A stretch of 64,000 nt of DNA, from positions 184,250 to 248,249 of the forward strand of contig NZ_FMVM01000011.1 in assembly GCF_900102085.1 (NCBI RefSeq). Direction: 5' to 3'. A program made the position numbers and the translations under genes. This DNA is from Paenibacillus polysaccharolyticus (GTDB lineage Bacteria; Bacillota; Bacilli; Paenibacillales; Paenibacillaceae). Numbering within the stretch: the first letter of the stretch is position 1; the number at the start of each line of letters is the position of its first letter. Shown one piece after another: positions 1 through 8,798 of the stretch. The notes under the pieces are model-generated. The model ran no database searches. It was not told the DNA's origin and saw only the letters and a program-made list of their open reading frames with translations.

Positions 1-931
1 TACCCAGATTAGCCGGCAAAAGATAACATTGACCTGCTTTCAATGTCAGCTGCTCGCCTTCTTCAGAACCACTCCATTCAAGCGCACCCTCACCTTCACA
101 TACAACAAGAATGGTGAAGCTATCCAGTGTCGTAGATAAATCCCAACGTTCAGTCACCACGCCTTTCTCTACTACAAAGTAAGGACAAGAAGCAAGCTGG
201 AGCCATTCACCAGGTACTGTATTGCTGGTTTTCATTGTTGTGGCTCCGGCGCCTTCATAGGCCGTGACATTTAAGGAATCTTCTACATGTAGTTCACGTG
301 GCTTGCCGTCCAGTCCAGGTCGGTTGTAATCATAGATCCGGTACGTTGTATCTGAATTTTGTTGTATTTCTGCTACAACAACACCTGCGCAGAGAGCGTG
401 CACCGTTCCTGCAGGGATAAAGAATGTATCTCCGGCTTCCACAGGTATTTGACGAAGAGTGTCCATAACGGTGCCATTCTCCAGGGCCTTTCTCAGCCCT
501 TCACGATCTACACCTTCATTAAGACCGTAAATAATATGAGCGCCGGGTTTGGCGTCGAGTACGTACCACATTTCGGTTTTACCCAGTTCACCTGGAGGAA
601 GAGCCTTGTAATCATCTGTAGGATGAACCTGAACGGATAGGTCATCGTTACAATCAAGCAGTTTGATTAGCAGAGGAAAGCGTCCGCCTTTTTCAGAAAC
701 GCCTTTGGTTCCCAGCCAGGATGTCCCGAGTTGTTCACGAACCTCATCAAGTCCTTTGCCAGCGAGTGGTCCATTTATTACCTTGGTCGTACCATTGGCG
801 TGATCTGCAATCATCCAGCCTTCACCAATATGTCCTTCAGGGGGTGTAAGGCCAAATTGCTCGAGCGCTCGGCCTCCCCACACACGTTCTTTGAATTCGG
901 GTTGGAATTGAAGCGGGTATGGCGTAGACAT
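1..931 (-). CDS. manA: mannose-6-phosphate isomerase, class I (3' end outside window)
   Basis: Interconverts mannose-6-phosphate and fructose-6-phosphate in the cytoplasm; this links mannose use to glycolysis and supplies mannose-6-P for glycans. About 310 residues are visible and the stop lies beyond base 1. The reading begins MSTPYPLQFQPEFKERVWGG, typical of the Bacillus short form (about 315 residues). Zinc-site motifs of the cupin fold are visible: SVQVHPTDD near residue 100 and the later IPAGTVHAL. The ATG at 931 has a GAGGAGAG ribosome site about 7 nt upstream. The next gene upstream on the same strand ends 200 bp away, so it is probably transcribed alone. Family assignment is firm; the C-terminus cannot be assessed. 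Confidence 0.93.
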   Translation of the reverse strand, partial: MSTPYPLQFQPEFKERVWGGRALEQFGLTPPEGHIGEGWMIADHANGTTKVINGPLAGKGLDEVREQLGTSWLGTKGVSEKGGRFPLLIKLLDCNDDLSVQVHPTDDYKALPPGELGKTEMWYVLDAKPGAHIIYGLNEGVDREGLRKALENGTVMDTLRQIPVEAGDTFFIPAGTVHALCAGVVVAEIQQNSDTTYRIYDYNRPGLDGKPRELHVEDSLNVTAYEGAGATTMKTSNTVPGEWLQLASCPYFVVEKGVVTERWDLSTTLDSFTILVVCEGEGALEWSGSEEGEQLTLKAGQCYLLPANLG

Positions 932-1137
932 GGATATCTCTCCTCTAGTATATGAAATGGTGATTCGCTTTAACCAGTTCAGGCCCTCTAACGATCGGCA
1001 TATGCAGATGTAGATGAACATGTACAGAATACAGTTGCACCATGTAGGTGGCAACTGCGATGTTGAGTGAACCAGCAAAGGCTTGTCCAGTCAATGTGTT
1101 CAGTGTATTTCATTTGGTGAACAAAGAGAATTATTTT

Positions 1138-1722
1138 TTATTTTTTTTCAATGCCGATTAAATAAGGTGAAGTTTGACGTTGCAACTGGCGGTACATCAC
1201 AACCTGAGCCTGTTCGACAGGTAAAGCGGTTGCCCATGTAGATACAGCATCAGCTTCCTGATCGCCACCTTCGTGACCCGGATATAACACGACAGTAATT
1301 ATACCGCGTGGACGCAATAACTTTATAGCAGCTTCAAGTGCTGAGATTGTGCTGGTTGTTTCTGTGATTATAGAAGCATCTGCCCCTTCAGCAGGTAAGT
1401 AACCCAGATTAAACATAATAGCTCCTACTTTACCAATCCAGGCGCCCGGTACGGCTTCGGCCATGCGTGCATGGCTTAATTCCATCATGGAAATAGAGCC
1501 GAGTTTGCTGCTTTCAGCTTGCTTTCGAATCCTGGCCTGAGCCAGTGTTAGCGCTTCGTTTTGAATATCAAATCCGATGACCTGACCACGCTGGCCTACT
1601 TGCTTTGCGAGAAACAAGGTATCAGCACCTGTGCCCACCGTGGCATCAATGGCGAAATCTCCTGGCTGGAGACGGGAACCAATCCATTGATGTGCACAGC
1701 TGAGAACCGATAGAAAGCCCAT
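1138..1722 (-). CDS. mnmM: tRNA (mnm5s2U34) methyltransferase MnmM (YtqB family)
   Basis: A 194-residue class I SAM-dependent methyltransferase. The SAM-binding motif DATVGTGADT lies at residues 26-35, and the YtqB-family signature FNLGYLP sits mid-protein. In B. subtilis YtqB (MnmM) methylates nm5s2U to mnm5s2U at tRNA wobble position 34; that role is inferred here from family. Its ATG follows the TAA stop of the upstream radical-SAM gene with no gap, and its GGAGG ribosome site lies inside that gene. The two are therefore almost certainly cotranscribed and translationally coupled. Length matches the family. Older annotations call this a putative rRNA methylase. Confidence 0.88.
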   Translation of the reverse strand: MGFLSVLSCAHQWIGSRLQPGDFAIDATVGTGADTLFLAKQVGQRGQVIGFDIQNEALTLAQARIRKQAESSKLGSISMMELSHARMAEAVPGAWIGKVGAIMFNLGYLPAEGADASIITETTSTISALEAAIKLLRPRGIITVVLYPGHEGGDQEADAVSTWATALPVEQAQVVMYRQLQRQTSPYLIGIEKK

Positions 1723-2676
1723 TTATGCCTCCCTCCAATACTTACCCTGCCATGTATCGCGTTCACGCAGTTCTCGGTCGATTGAATTAAGAACTTCCCA
1801 TTTGTTCAATGACCACATGGGGCCAATAAGCAGGTCGCGCGGGGCATCTCCTGTAAGACGATGTACAATCATTTCCGGTGGGAGCATCTCGAGGGTATCT
1901 ACAATTAGCTTGATATACTCATCCTGTCCAAGGAAACGAAGCAGACCCGCTTCATATTGCTTAACCATCGGCGTTTTGCGCATGAGATGAAGCAGATGAA
2001 TCTTAATGCCCTGCACGTCCATATTTGCCACCGCGCGACCGGTATCCAGCATCATTTCGTGGGTTTCTTGCGGCAAGCCATAGATAATGTGCGTGCAGAC
2101 TCGAATATTGTGTTTACGTAGCTTTTCTACCGCTTCTTCATAACACGACGTATCATGTGCACGGTTGATCAAAGTCGAAGTGGAATCATGAATCGTCTGC
2201 AGTCCCATCTCTACCCATAAATAGGTTCGCTGATTAAGCTCTGCCAAATACTCCACAACGTCATCCGGTAAACAGTCCGGGCGAGTAGCAATGGATAAAC
2301 CGACAACGCCGGGCTGTTGTAAAATCTCTTCAAAGTATTCACGCAGTTCTTCGACTGGTGCATAGGTGTTGGTGTACGCCTGAAAATAACCGATATAGTG
2401 AGCCGAAGGCCATTTCAGATGCTGCCTGTCGCGAATCGTATTGAATTGGCTGACGAGGTCTTCACGTCTGCTTCCTGCAAAATCACCTGAACCCCGTGCA
2501 CTGCAGAAGGTACAGCCCCCTTTGGCAATGGAGCCATCCCGATTCGGGCAGGTGAACCCGGCATCCAGCATCACTTTAAATACTTTGTTGTTAAATTGAT
2601 CTCGCATTTCATAATTCCAGGTATGGAACCGTTTATCCCCCCACATTAGTGGCGCTTGTGTAGCTGGTGCATTCAT
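1723..2676 (-). CDS. mnmL: radical SAM protein of the YtqA/MnmL family (TIGR01212-type)
   Basis: Radical SAM enzyme of about 317 residues. The iron-sulfur cysteines are arranged C-x11-C-x2-C (C43, C55, C58 from the ATG used here), followed by a TIM-barrel-like body with RPDCLPDDVVEYL and a conserved VEMGLQTIHD stretch. B. subtilis YtqA (MnmL) is reported to be needed to turn cmnm5s2U into nm5s2U in tRNA, the substrate of MnmM, which is encoded directly downstream here. The track-style start is a TTG at 2682, but AAAGGAG sits only about 4 nt before that TTG and about 10 nt before the ATG at 2676, so I prefer the ATG. Sure of the family; the biochemical role is inferred. Confidence 0.85.
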   Translation of the reverse strand: MNAPATQAPLMWGDKRFHTWNYEMRDQFNNKVFKVMLDAGFTCPNRDGSIAKGGCTFCSARGSGDFAGSRREDLVSQFNTIRDRQHLKWPSAHYIGYFQAYTNTYAPVEELREYFEEILQQPGVVGLSIATRPDCLPDDVVEYLAELNQRTYLWVEMGLQTIHDSTSTLINRAHDTSCYEEAVEKLRKHNIRVCTHIIYGLPQETHEMMLDTGRAVANMDVQGIKIHLLHLMRKTPMVKQYEAGLLRFLGQDEYIKLIVDTLEMLPPEMIVHRLTGDAPRDLLIGPMWSLNKWEVLNSIDRELRERDTWQGKYWREA

Positions 2677-2864
2677 TTTCAAGGTACTCCTTTGAGGTCT
2701 ATGGCTTAAAATGTAATCCTTTTTTGGTTCATTTCTTATTCTGTAATATCATACCTGAGCAGGGTATGCAGATGCTGTGCGGTTTTCGTCATTTATTGTA
2801 CCAAAAATCCGAAAAAAAGGGGAATGCAAACGAAAAAAAAGGCCGCCAAATCAAGGTTTTTTAC

Positions 2865-2893
2865 TTGATATAGTTTACACCTTGTGTTATATT
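2865..2893 (+). promoter_or_regulatory. sigma-A type promoter
   Basis: TTGATA, a 17-nt spacer, then TATATT. It lies about 100 bp upstream of the 66-residue ORF and points toward it and trmB. Both boxes are close to consensus and the spacing is ideal. Confidence 0.6.
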
Positions 2894-2990
2894 TAAATCA
2901 GCGTCAGACACCATCCAGTGAGTAGTTTTCATCGTGGCATTTGAATGAATGTTGACGTCATGGATCATACTATACCGTGAGGTGATATGA

Positions 2991-3191
2991 ATGAATTCCC
3001 AAGTTAAAAATAACGAATTCCAGCATGTATCTGTTGAACTGACGGCAGAAGAGGCGCTGGCCCTGACAGGCGTTCGTTTTAATGGAAATCCGAAAGTGAA
3101 AGCGGCTGCAAGACAAAAAGTTCGCGATGCTTTCGAAAAGACATTTGATTTTTCACACCAAGATAAGGTAGACTATGAACTACTAAAGTAG
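2991..3191 (+). CDS. small protein of unknown function (66 aa)
   Basis: I do not recognise a family. The ATG is preceded by GAGGTG at a good distance and by a consensus-like promoter, which supports real translation. The product is soluble and charged, with no signal or membrane segment. The middle (residues 20-55) is rich in Lys, Ala and Arg and looks helical, ending in an Asp/Glu/Leu tail. It sits 150 bp upstream of trmB on the same strand, with a hairpin plus T-run in between. Confidence 0.6.
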   Translation: MNSQVKNNEFQHVSVELTAEEALALTGVRFNGNPKVKAAARQKVRDAFEKTFDFSHQDKVDYELLK

Positions 3192-3221
3192 TTGGACCCC
3201 AATTCCAAATAAATCGAGAAG

Positions 3222-3304
3222 GGAATCTTTGAGATTTGCCCAACGTGGCAGGTCCGGAGATTCCTTTTTCATTGCTCTTTACAATTTGCCGGTTCTTGGG
3301 CAAA
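3222..3304 (+). promoter_or_regulatory. overlapping hairpins upstream of trmB (candidate attenuator or terminator)
   Basis: GGAATCT (3222-3228) pairs with AGATTCC (3258-3264), followed by TTTTTC, a plausible intrinsic terminator. A second perfect 9-bp pairing, TTTGCCCAA (3235-3243) with TTGGGCAAA (3296-3304), would use the loop of the first hairpin and compete with it. This could be a simple terminator of the small ORF or a transcription attenuator for trmB. Confidence 0.45.
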
Positions 3305-3342
3305 ATGAGTCTAGGACAAGTATGGACAAACGGAGGAATAAC

Positions 3343-4098
3343 ATGCGTTTACGTGGTAGAAAAGGCATTAGAGAAAATCTGGAGCAGCAAGAGGATCTTG
3401 TTGTACTGGAGCCAAAGCAACACAAAGGCAAGTGGGCGGAGCTGTTCGGCAATGATCATCCGATCTTTGTCGAGTTTGGCATGGGTAAAGGTCAATTTAT
3501 CAGCCAAATGAGTTATAAATATCCACAATATAATTTTATCGGTATCGATATGTATGATGAGCTCGTTCGTCGTGCCAGTGAGAAGGCGCGTAACGCCTGG
3601 AGTCAAGCTGAGGTAGAGACACCCCCGAACTTGAAGCTGGCGCTTGCGAACATCGAACAGATCGAAGAGGTGTTTGATCCGAAGGAACTGGAACGCATTT
3701 ATTTGAATTTTAGTGATCCTTGGCCAAAAGCGAAACATGCACGCCGCCGGTTGACACACCCACGCTTCTTGAAAAAATACATTGAGTTGCTGAATCCCAA
3801 AGGACAGATTCATTTTAAAACGGATTCAGAAACGTTGTTTGAGTTCTCCCTGAACTCAATCGCTGATTTTGGCTTGCAGATGACGAATTTGTCTCTGAAT
3901 CTGCACCGTGAGGGTTTAAATGAAGAGCATGTCATGACCGAGTATGAACAAAAATTCATGGGTAAAGGCATGAACATTCATCGGGTCGAAGTGATTGTAG
4001 GGGAAGAGGCTTTACGAGAGTACAATGAAGTGCGTCTGGATAAGTACAAAGTGCGTGAAGCGACAGACGAGTCTGGTGAAGATCAGGACGAAGCATAA
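3343..4098 (+). CDS. trmB: tRNA (guanine-N7-)-methyltransferase
   Basis: Forms m7G46 in the variable loop of tRNAs using SAM. The 251-residue product begins MRLRGRKGIRENLE. It carries the SAM-binding stretch VEFGMGKGQF near residue 42 and the diagnostic TrmB motif NFSDPWPKAKHARRRL in the middle. The open frame extends upstream, but the ATG at 3343 has AGGAAT-type ribosome site sequence (CGGAGGAA) 6-8 nt before it and matches the family N-terminus. It is longer than B. subtilis TrmB (213 residues) mainly through an acidic C-terminal tail rich in Glu and Asp. It is followed by a hairpin terminator. Confidence 0.95.
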   Translation: MRLRGRKGIRENLEQQEDLVVLEPKQHKGKWAELFGNDHPIFVEFGMGKGQFISQMSYKYPQYNFIGIDMYDELVRRASEKARNAWSQAEVETPPNLKLALANIEQIEEVFDPKELERIYLNFSDPWPKAKHARRRLTHPRFLKKYIELLNPKGQIHFKTDSETLFEFSLNSIADFGLQMTNLSLNLHREGLNEEHVMTEYEQKFMGKGMNIHRVEVIVGEEALREYNEVRLDKYKVREATDESGEDQDEA

Positions 4099-4153
4099 AA
4101 AGGGCGGTATCCAAGGGCAAATGCATTGCTCCAAGGTACCGCTCTTTTTCTTT
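4097..4153. terminator. bidirectional intrinsic terminator between trmB and the AraC regulator
   Basis: AGGGCGGTATC pairs imperfectly with GGTACCGCTCTT around a loop of about 20 nt; an A-run precedes it and a T-run follows, so it can serve both converging genes. Confidence 0.7.
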
Positions 4154-4165
4154 TATAAACAAAGG

Positions 4166-6430
4166 TTACAGATGCTCAGAATGAAGTTCTTTACGGCGAT
4201 AATCGTTAGGGGTTACGCCGTTCAACTTTTTAAACATCCGATAAAAATAAGAACTGTTGGTAAAACCGGTTCGCTCGGCGATATCCGCAACGGAATTTTC
4301 GGTCTGCACGAGCATATGTTGTGCTTTAGCAATGCGTGTCTCATTAATGACATCTGTAAGTCCTTTCAATGTGAGCTGTTTATATAACCTGCTGACGTAG
4401 ATTGGCGACATGCTTAATTCCTCTGCGATTGAGGTCAAGCACAGATTCGGGTCAGCGTAATCCCGTTCAACAATATCGTTGATTCTCCGAATGAGTTCCT
4501 CATGCTTAAGTGTGCGTTTTTCCTCCACCTTGGAGCCGAGTTCGTCAAACATCCGATAAAAATGTTCATGCACCTCGCTGAGATCCTCAGCATTTTTCAC
4601 TGGAAGCATCAAACTGCCTGAAACGGAATCCAGTGTAAGTTGATTATTCTTCTTAAGGGTATTGCGAACATGATTAAGGGTCATCGTCAGATGGGACAGA
4701 GCGAGTTGAAAGACGGTGAACGGATAGGCGGCCGTCTCACTCACGATATCTGCATATATTAGCTTGGCTTCCTCAGTTTTGCCGGTCATTAAGCATTCCA
4801 CAAGCTGTCTTTCTTTGCCTGCGGGAAAAGTATACTCTTTGCTCTGATACGCCATAATGCTTGCGGTATGAATCAAGCAACCTGGCCCCATGAACAGGCG
4901 ATGCAGCGATGCTTCAGCGGAACGAGCGTAACCTTCAATACATTCCTCCAGTGAATTTTCCTCTGGACCCAGCGTACAGGAGATGGAGCATTTGAGATGG
5001 GTCATGACTGCAGCCTGCATCATACGTAGCAATTCCTCAATTTGATGCGAAGCCGAAGCCTCATTCTCTGACAAAGAATCATTTTCCGATTTTTCATTAA
5101 ACAGAAGCGTAATCAGGTCACCGCCCATATCCACAGCTTCAACATAATAGTAAATATCTGCGGTTTCGGTGCAAATGTTCATCATTGCGTATTTGACTAG
5201 CTTGGTATCATCCCGATAAGTCTCGCAAAATTCGGTATAATGGTCGATACGCAAAAGCACCATTCTTGAGGGTTGATGTACATCAATGGGGGAACCGTAG
5301 AACCTCATCCGCTCTTCCAGCATATTGCAGGTTACGGTTTCCCGTCCTTGCAGCGCACCTCGTAAAAAATCCTGTCTGAGCAAGTGCAGACTACCCCGGC
5401 GTTCGGCTTCCATCACACGCATGCGGACAAGTACGTTGTTAATCGGGTGATATAGCTTGCGCGATACAAGATAAGAGAGAATCAGACCCGCGGCCAGTAA
5501 CCCCAGGCAGAATAACAGGGTGTGCGTGCGCATACCGCGAATATCGGCTGTAATCACGTCATAGGGGGTGATTCGCACATAACGCCATCCTAGACTGTCT
5601 GGGGCGGTGTAGGTGATAAGTGAGTTTTCCCCATCCACTTGCTCAGTAAAATAAGCAGAATGCTCCGTATCTTGCATGATTGGACGCATGAAGGTTTCGT
5701 TTGCGAGATTGTTAAGCAGTGGGCGATCACCAAAATCGGACAACAAGTCGCCTTGTTCATTCACGATGAAGGTTTTGCCAGGCTGGTCTGCCGCATTCAT
5801 ATTGGGGCTAAGCCAGTCATCCTTAATGTTGACGATAACGGCGTAATTGAGCTTGGCGTTGTCGTTAATGGTGTCGTAGCACAGGTAAGTGTAGCTGTTC
5901 ACCTCACTGGCTTCGGTTGAGCCGACCTTATACGTTCTCGGAATAGGTACAAACGGTTTATAGTCATGGAAACGATCCAGAATATGTTTAATCCCCTGGT
6001 CATCGATCTCGGATATAGACTGCTGCCCATTGCGAACCCCGTCGGAACTGATAAAAAATTCACTGCTTTTAGAGTTATATACATAGATGGATTCAATAAA
6101 AGGAAGAGACATACGGTAATTATCGAGTTGCTCCATGGCCGAAGTGATCTGATAGATACTGGGCTTAGAGTAGAGCATTAAGGAAGAGATCGTGTAGTCC
6201 TGATAAATCTGGTAGGAGAGAGACTTGGCACTTTCCGTCATTTTGGCCACTTCACGGCTGGTCTGGGTGAGGCTATTCACATCGGTACGATAGACTTGAC
6301 GGAGAGCAATTCGATTGTAGTTAACGTATAAAATGGCTGATGCCACAAGTAGCGTTGCGGCGGTGCTGATAATAATACCGATCAGAATCCGCGTGAACAC
6401 TTTCTGGCTGTCCTCTGAACGTTTGCGCAT
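4166..6430 (-). CDS. membrane-anchored AraC-family transcriptional regulator
   Basis: A 754-residue one-component regulator of a type abundant in Paenibacillus. A membrane helix lies at about residues 14-36. It is followed by an extracellular sensor region of about 260 residues (dCache-like in layout) and a second helix at about 302-322. Next come a cytoplasmic linker of about 300 residues and a C-terminal AraC DNA-binding domain at about 650-750. The last has two helix-turn-helix units (LTSIAEELSMSPIYVSRLYK and VADIAERTGFTNSSYFYRMF). It is divergent from the sugar ABC transporter starting at 6817, so by analogy it probably senses an external carbohydrate and activates that transporter. The ligand is not deducible. 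Confidence 0.9.
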   Translation of the reverse strand: MRKRSEDSQKVFTRILIGIIISTAATLLVASAILYVNYNRIALRQVYRTDVNSLTQTSREVAKMTESAKSLSYQIYQDYTISSLMLYSKPSIYQITSAMEQLDNYRMSLPFIESIYVYNSKSSEFFISSDGVRNGQQSISEIDDQGIKHILDRFHDYKPFVPIPRTYKVGSTEASEVNSYTYLCYDTINDNAKLNYAVIVNIKDDWLSPNMNAADQPGKTFIVNEQGDLLSDFGDRPLLNNLANETFMRPIMQDTEHSAYFTEQVDGENSLITYTAPDSLGWRYVRITPYDVITADIRGMRTHTLLFCLGLLAAGLILSYLVSRKLYHPINNVLVRMRVMEAERRGSLHLLRQDFLRGALQGRETVTCNMLEERMRFYGSPIDVHQPSRMVLLRIDHYTEFCETYRDDTKLVKYAMMNICTETADIYYYVEAVDMGGDLITLLFNEKSENDSLSENEASASHQIEELLRMMQAAVMTHLKCSISCTLGPEENSLEECIEGYARSAEASLHRLFMGPGCLIHTASIMAYQSKEYTFPAGKERQLVECLMTGKTEEAKLIYADIVSETAAYPFTVFQLALSHLTMTLNHVRNTLKKNNQLTLDSVSGSLMLPVKNAEDLSEVHEHFYRMFDELGSKVEEKRTLKHEELIRRINDIVERDYADPNLCLTSIAEELSMSPIYVSRLYKQLTLKGLTDVINETRIAKAQHMLVQTENSVADIAERTGFTNSSYFYRMFKKLNGVTPNDYRRKELHSEHL

Positions 6431-6544
6431 TCTTTTTTCCCCCTCGAACCTTCTGATATGAGTGAACTTATGTATTTTTCATAAGAAGTACTGAATTTCA
6501 TATGTAGCAAAACAGAAGTACAAGGTAACTTGAATTATATAATA

Positions 6545-6558
6545 TGTATGCGTTTACA
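6545..6558 (+). promoter_or_regulatory. candidate catabolite-responsive element (cre)
   Basis: TGTATGCGTTTACA matches the CcpA operator pattern TGNAANCGNNNNCA with one mismatch. It lies between the divergent AraC regulator and the sugar ABC transporter, where carbon repression would be expected. Confidence 0.55.
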
Positions 6559-6657
6559 TCAATGGTGGACAAGCGTTTTGGTTCCTTTTCCCTAGATAAA
6601 GTTCAACTTTCGCGGGATTGTTCATTCGGTTGGAGTTATGCACGATATCAACTTTTG

Positions 6658-6675
6658 TGAACGTACATGCGTTCA
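6658..6675. promoter_or_regulatory. inverted repeat, possible regulator-binding site
   Basis: TGAACG and CGTTCA, 6-bp perfect arms with a 6-bp spacer, about 140 bp before the first permease gene. It is a candidate operator for the divergent AraC protein or a second carbon-control site. The remainder of the 6431-6816 gap holds AT-rich sequence and the GGGAGG ribosome site of the next gene. Confidence 0.4.
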
Positions 6676-6816
6676 TTTCATAATTAGTACATTTTGTTCA
6701 CTTCTTAATTCGCAGTATCGTTCACCAATGGGAGGAAGCTTCAGTATTCATTAACGAAGAAGTCAGTCTACAATGAATTCAGAGCTTCACCGTTACATTT
6801 TGGGAGGGATCGAGCC

Positions 6817-7722
6817 ATGCTCAAAGAATTGAACAAAAACAAAATCATGTTTCTGATGCTGCTACCCACGCTGATCTTTTTTCTCATTAACTCGTATTTT
6901 CCGATGGTCGGTATTTACTACGCATTTACCAGTTATGATTTTGCAGGAGGATTATTCGGAAGCCCGTTTGTCGGGTTAGACAACTTTAAATTTCTCTGGC
7001 AATCGGGAATGCTGTTAAAACTTACGACCAATACCGTAGGGTATAACCTGGCTTTCATTATACTGGGGAACGGTCTGGCGATCTTTTGTGCGATCATGCT
7101 CAGTGAAATTCGGGGCAAGTTGTTCAAAAAAATAACCCAGTCCGTCATGTTCCTGCCGTACTTTATCTCTTTTGTTCTATTAAGTGTAATCGCTTACAAT
7201 ATGTTTAACTATGAATCTGGGTTTGTGAATACCGTGCTCAAACGTTTTGAGGCAGGGCCGGTGGATATCTACAACACACCATGGATATGGGTGTTTCTGA
7301 TCATTATCTTTTACTTATGGAAAAACCTCGGGTACAGCATGGTCATCTATCTGGCCGCTATAACGGGAATAAGTGACGAGTATTATGAAGCGGCGCGCAT
7401 TGACGGGGCGAACATCTTTCAGCGGATCTGGTACATCACCGTGCCAATGCTCAAACCAACGTTTGTCATTCTCCTGTTATTCTCGCTTGGCAGCATCATG
7501 AAAGGACAGTTTGACCTGTTCTATCAATTGATCGGGAATAACGGCGTGCTCTACAACGCTACAGATATCATTGATACGTATGTCTATCGTTCACTGAAAG
7601 TAACCTTTGATATCGGTATGGCAACAGCAGCTGGCTTGTACCAATCATTATTCGGGTTCATTCTCATTATGACGGTCAACTACATTATCCGCAAAATTAA
7701 CGAAGATTACGCCTTGTTCTAG
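6817..7722 (+). CDS. carbohydrate ABC transporter permease, LplB-like (CUT1)
   Basis: A 301-residue inner-membrane permease with six predicted helices, the first starting near residue 10. The cytoplasmic EAA loop is clear as EYYEAARIDGANIFQRIW near residue 190, the coupling site for the ATPase. It begins MLKELNKNKIMF after a GGGAGG ribosome site. It is the first gene of a three-gene set (two permeases and a binding protein) resembling the lplB-ytcP-lplA arrangement. No ATPase is encoded nearby, so a shared MsmX-type ATPase is likely. The substrate is probably an oligosaccharide but unidentified. Confidence 0.9.
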   Translation: MLKELNKNKIMFLMLLPTLIFFLINSYFPMVGIYYAFTSYDFAGGLFGSPFVGLDNFKFLWQSGMLLKLTTNTVGYNLAFIILGNGLAIFCAIMLSEIRGKLFKKITQSVMFLPYFISFVLLSVIAYNMFNYESGFVNTVLKRFEAGPVDIYNTPWIWVFLIIIFYLWKNLGYSMVIYLAAITGISDEYYEAARIDGANIFQRIWYITVPMLKPTFVILLLFSLGSIMKGQFDLFYQLIGNNGVLYNATDIIDTYVYRSLKVTFDIGMATAAGLYQSLFGFILIMTVNYIIRKINEDYALF

Positions 7723-7758
7723 AATAAGCACGCCTATAGGGCAGAAGGGAGAACAACT

Positions 7759-8694
7759 ATGAGCACACAAACGCATACCCAAAGACGGATACGGACCCGG
7801 ACCCGTGCCAAAGATTCGGAATTCAACTTGGCTTTTCAGCTCATTGCCTATGGTATCATCATTGTTTTGTCATTGATGTGTCTGCTGCCATTCCTGCTCA
7901 TTTTGTCAGGTTCATTCAGCAGCAACGAATCGATCGTGCGGGATGGGTATCATCTTTTTCCAACACACTTCTCTCTGGAAGGTTACAAAATGGTATTCAA
8001 ATTCCCCACACAGGTACTCAAAGCGTATGGCGTTACGGTGTTCACAACGGTTGTGGGAACAACACTGGGCCTGTTTTTTATCACGATGGCGGGATTTGTG
8101 CTCCAGCGTAAAGATTTCAAATACCGGAACACGTTCTCCTTTTTCATTTACTTCACAACGTTGTTTGGCGGAGGTCTTGTGCCCTGGTACATTATGCTGG
8201 CGAACTACTTCAATCTGACGGATACGTATACGGTACTCATTTTCCCAGGGTTAATGACACCATTTCTGATCATTCTGATGAAAAACTTTATTCGCTCCGC
8301 GGTGCCGGATGAACTGATCGAATCGGCGAAGATTGACGGTGCCAACGATTTCCGGATCTATTTCAGCATTGTGTTAAAACTGGCGATGCCGGGCATTGCA
8401 ACCGTTGGACTGTTTCTTGCCTTGGGCTATTGGAATGACTGGTTTACATCTTCCCTGTTTATCAACAACCCGGATATGTACCAGCTCCAATTTTATTTGT
8501 ACAACACGATGAATACGATTACCTTCATTGACCAGATGGCGATTGGTACGGGGGTAACGCTCAGTCAAGACGTTCCAACAGAGTCGACCAAGATGGCGAT
8601 GGCGATTATCGTAACAGGCCCGATTTTGTTCCTGTATCCGTTTGTTCAACGTTATTTTGTCAAAGGACTCACCATTGGAGCTGTAAAAGGTTAG
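7759..8694 (+). CDS. carbohydrate ABC transporter permease, YtcP-like (CUT1)
   Basis: Second permease, 311 residues. It has an Arg-rich cytoplasmic N-terminus, six predicted membrane helices, and the EAA loop ELIESAKIDGANDFRIYF near residue 195. It ends KGLTIGAVKG, a C-terminus typical of this family. It starts 36 bp after the first permease behind an AGAAGGGAG ribosome site and would form a heterodimeric channel with it. The product is unambiguous as a CUT1 permease; the sugar is not known. Confidence 0.92.
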   Translation: MSTQTHTQRRIRTRTRAKDSEFNLAFQLIAYGIIIVLSLMCLLPFLLILSGSFSSNESIVRDGYHLFPTHFSLEGYKMVFKFPTQVLKAYGVTVFTTVVGTTLGLFFITMAGFVLQRKDFKYRNTFSFFIYFTTLFGGGLVPWYIMLANYFNLTDTYTVLIFPGLMTPFLIILMKNFIRSAVPDELIESAKIDGANDFRIYFSIVLKLAMPGIATVGLFLALGYWNDWFTSSLFINNPDMYQLQFYLYNTMNTITFIDQMAIGTGVTLSQDVPTESTKMAMAIIVTGPILFLYPFVQRYFVKGLTIGAVKG

Positions 8695-8798
8695 AACGTA
8701 CACACGCTGGGGACGTCAGGCTACTGAGGATATGAATGGTCTGATGTATAGCGGGTCTGCGCTAACATATAGGTTTAACACAAAAAGGGAGGATGCAT

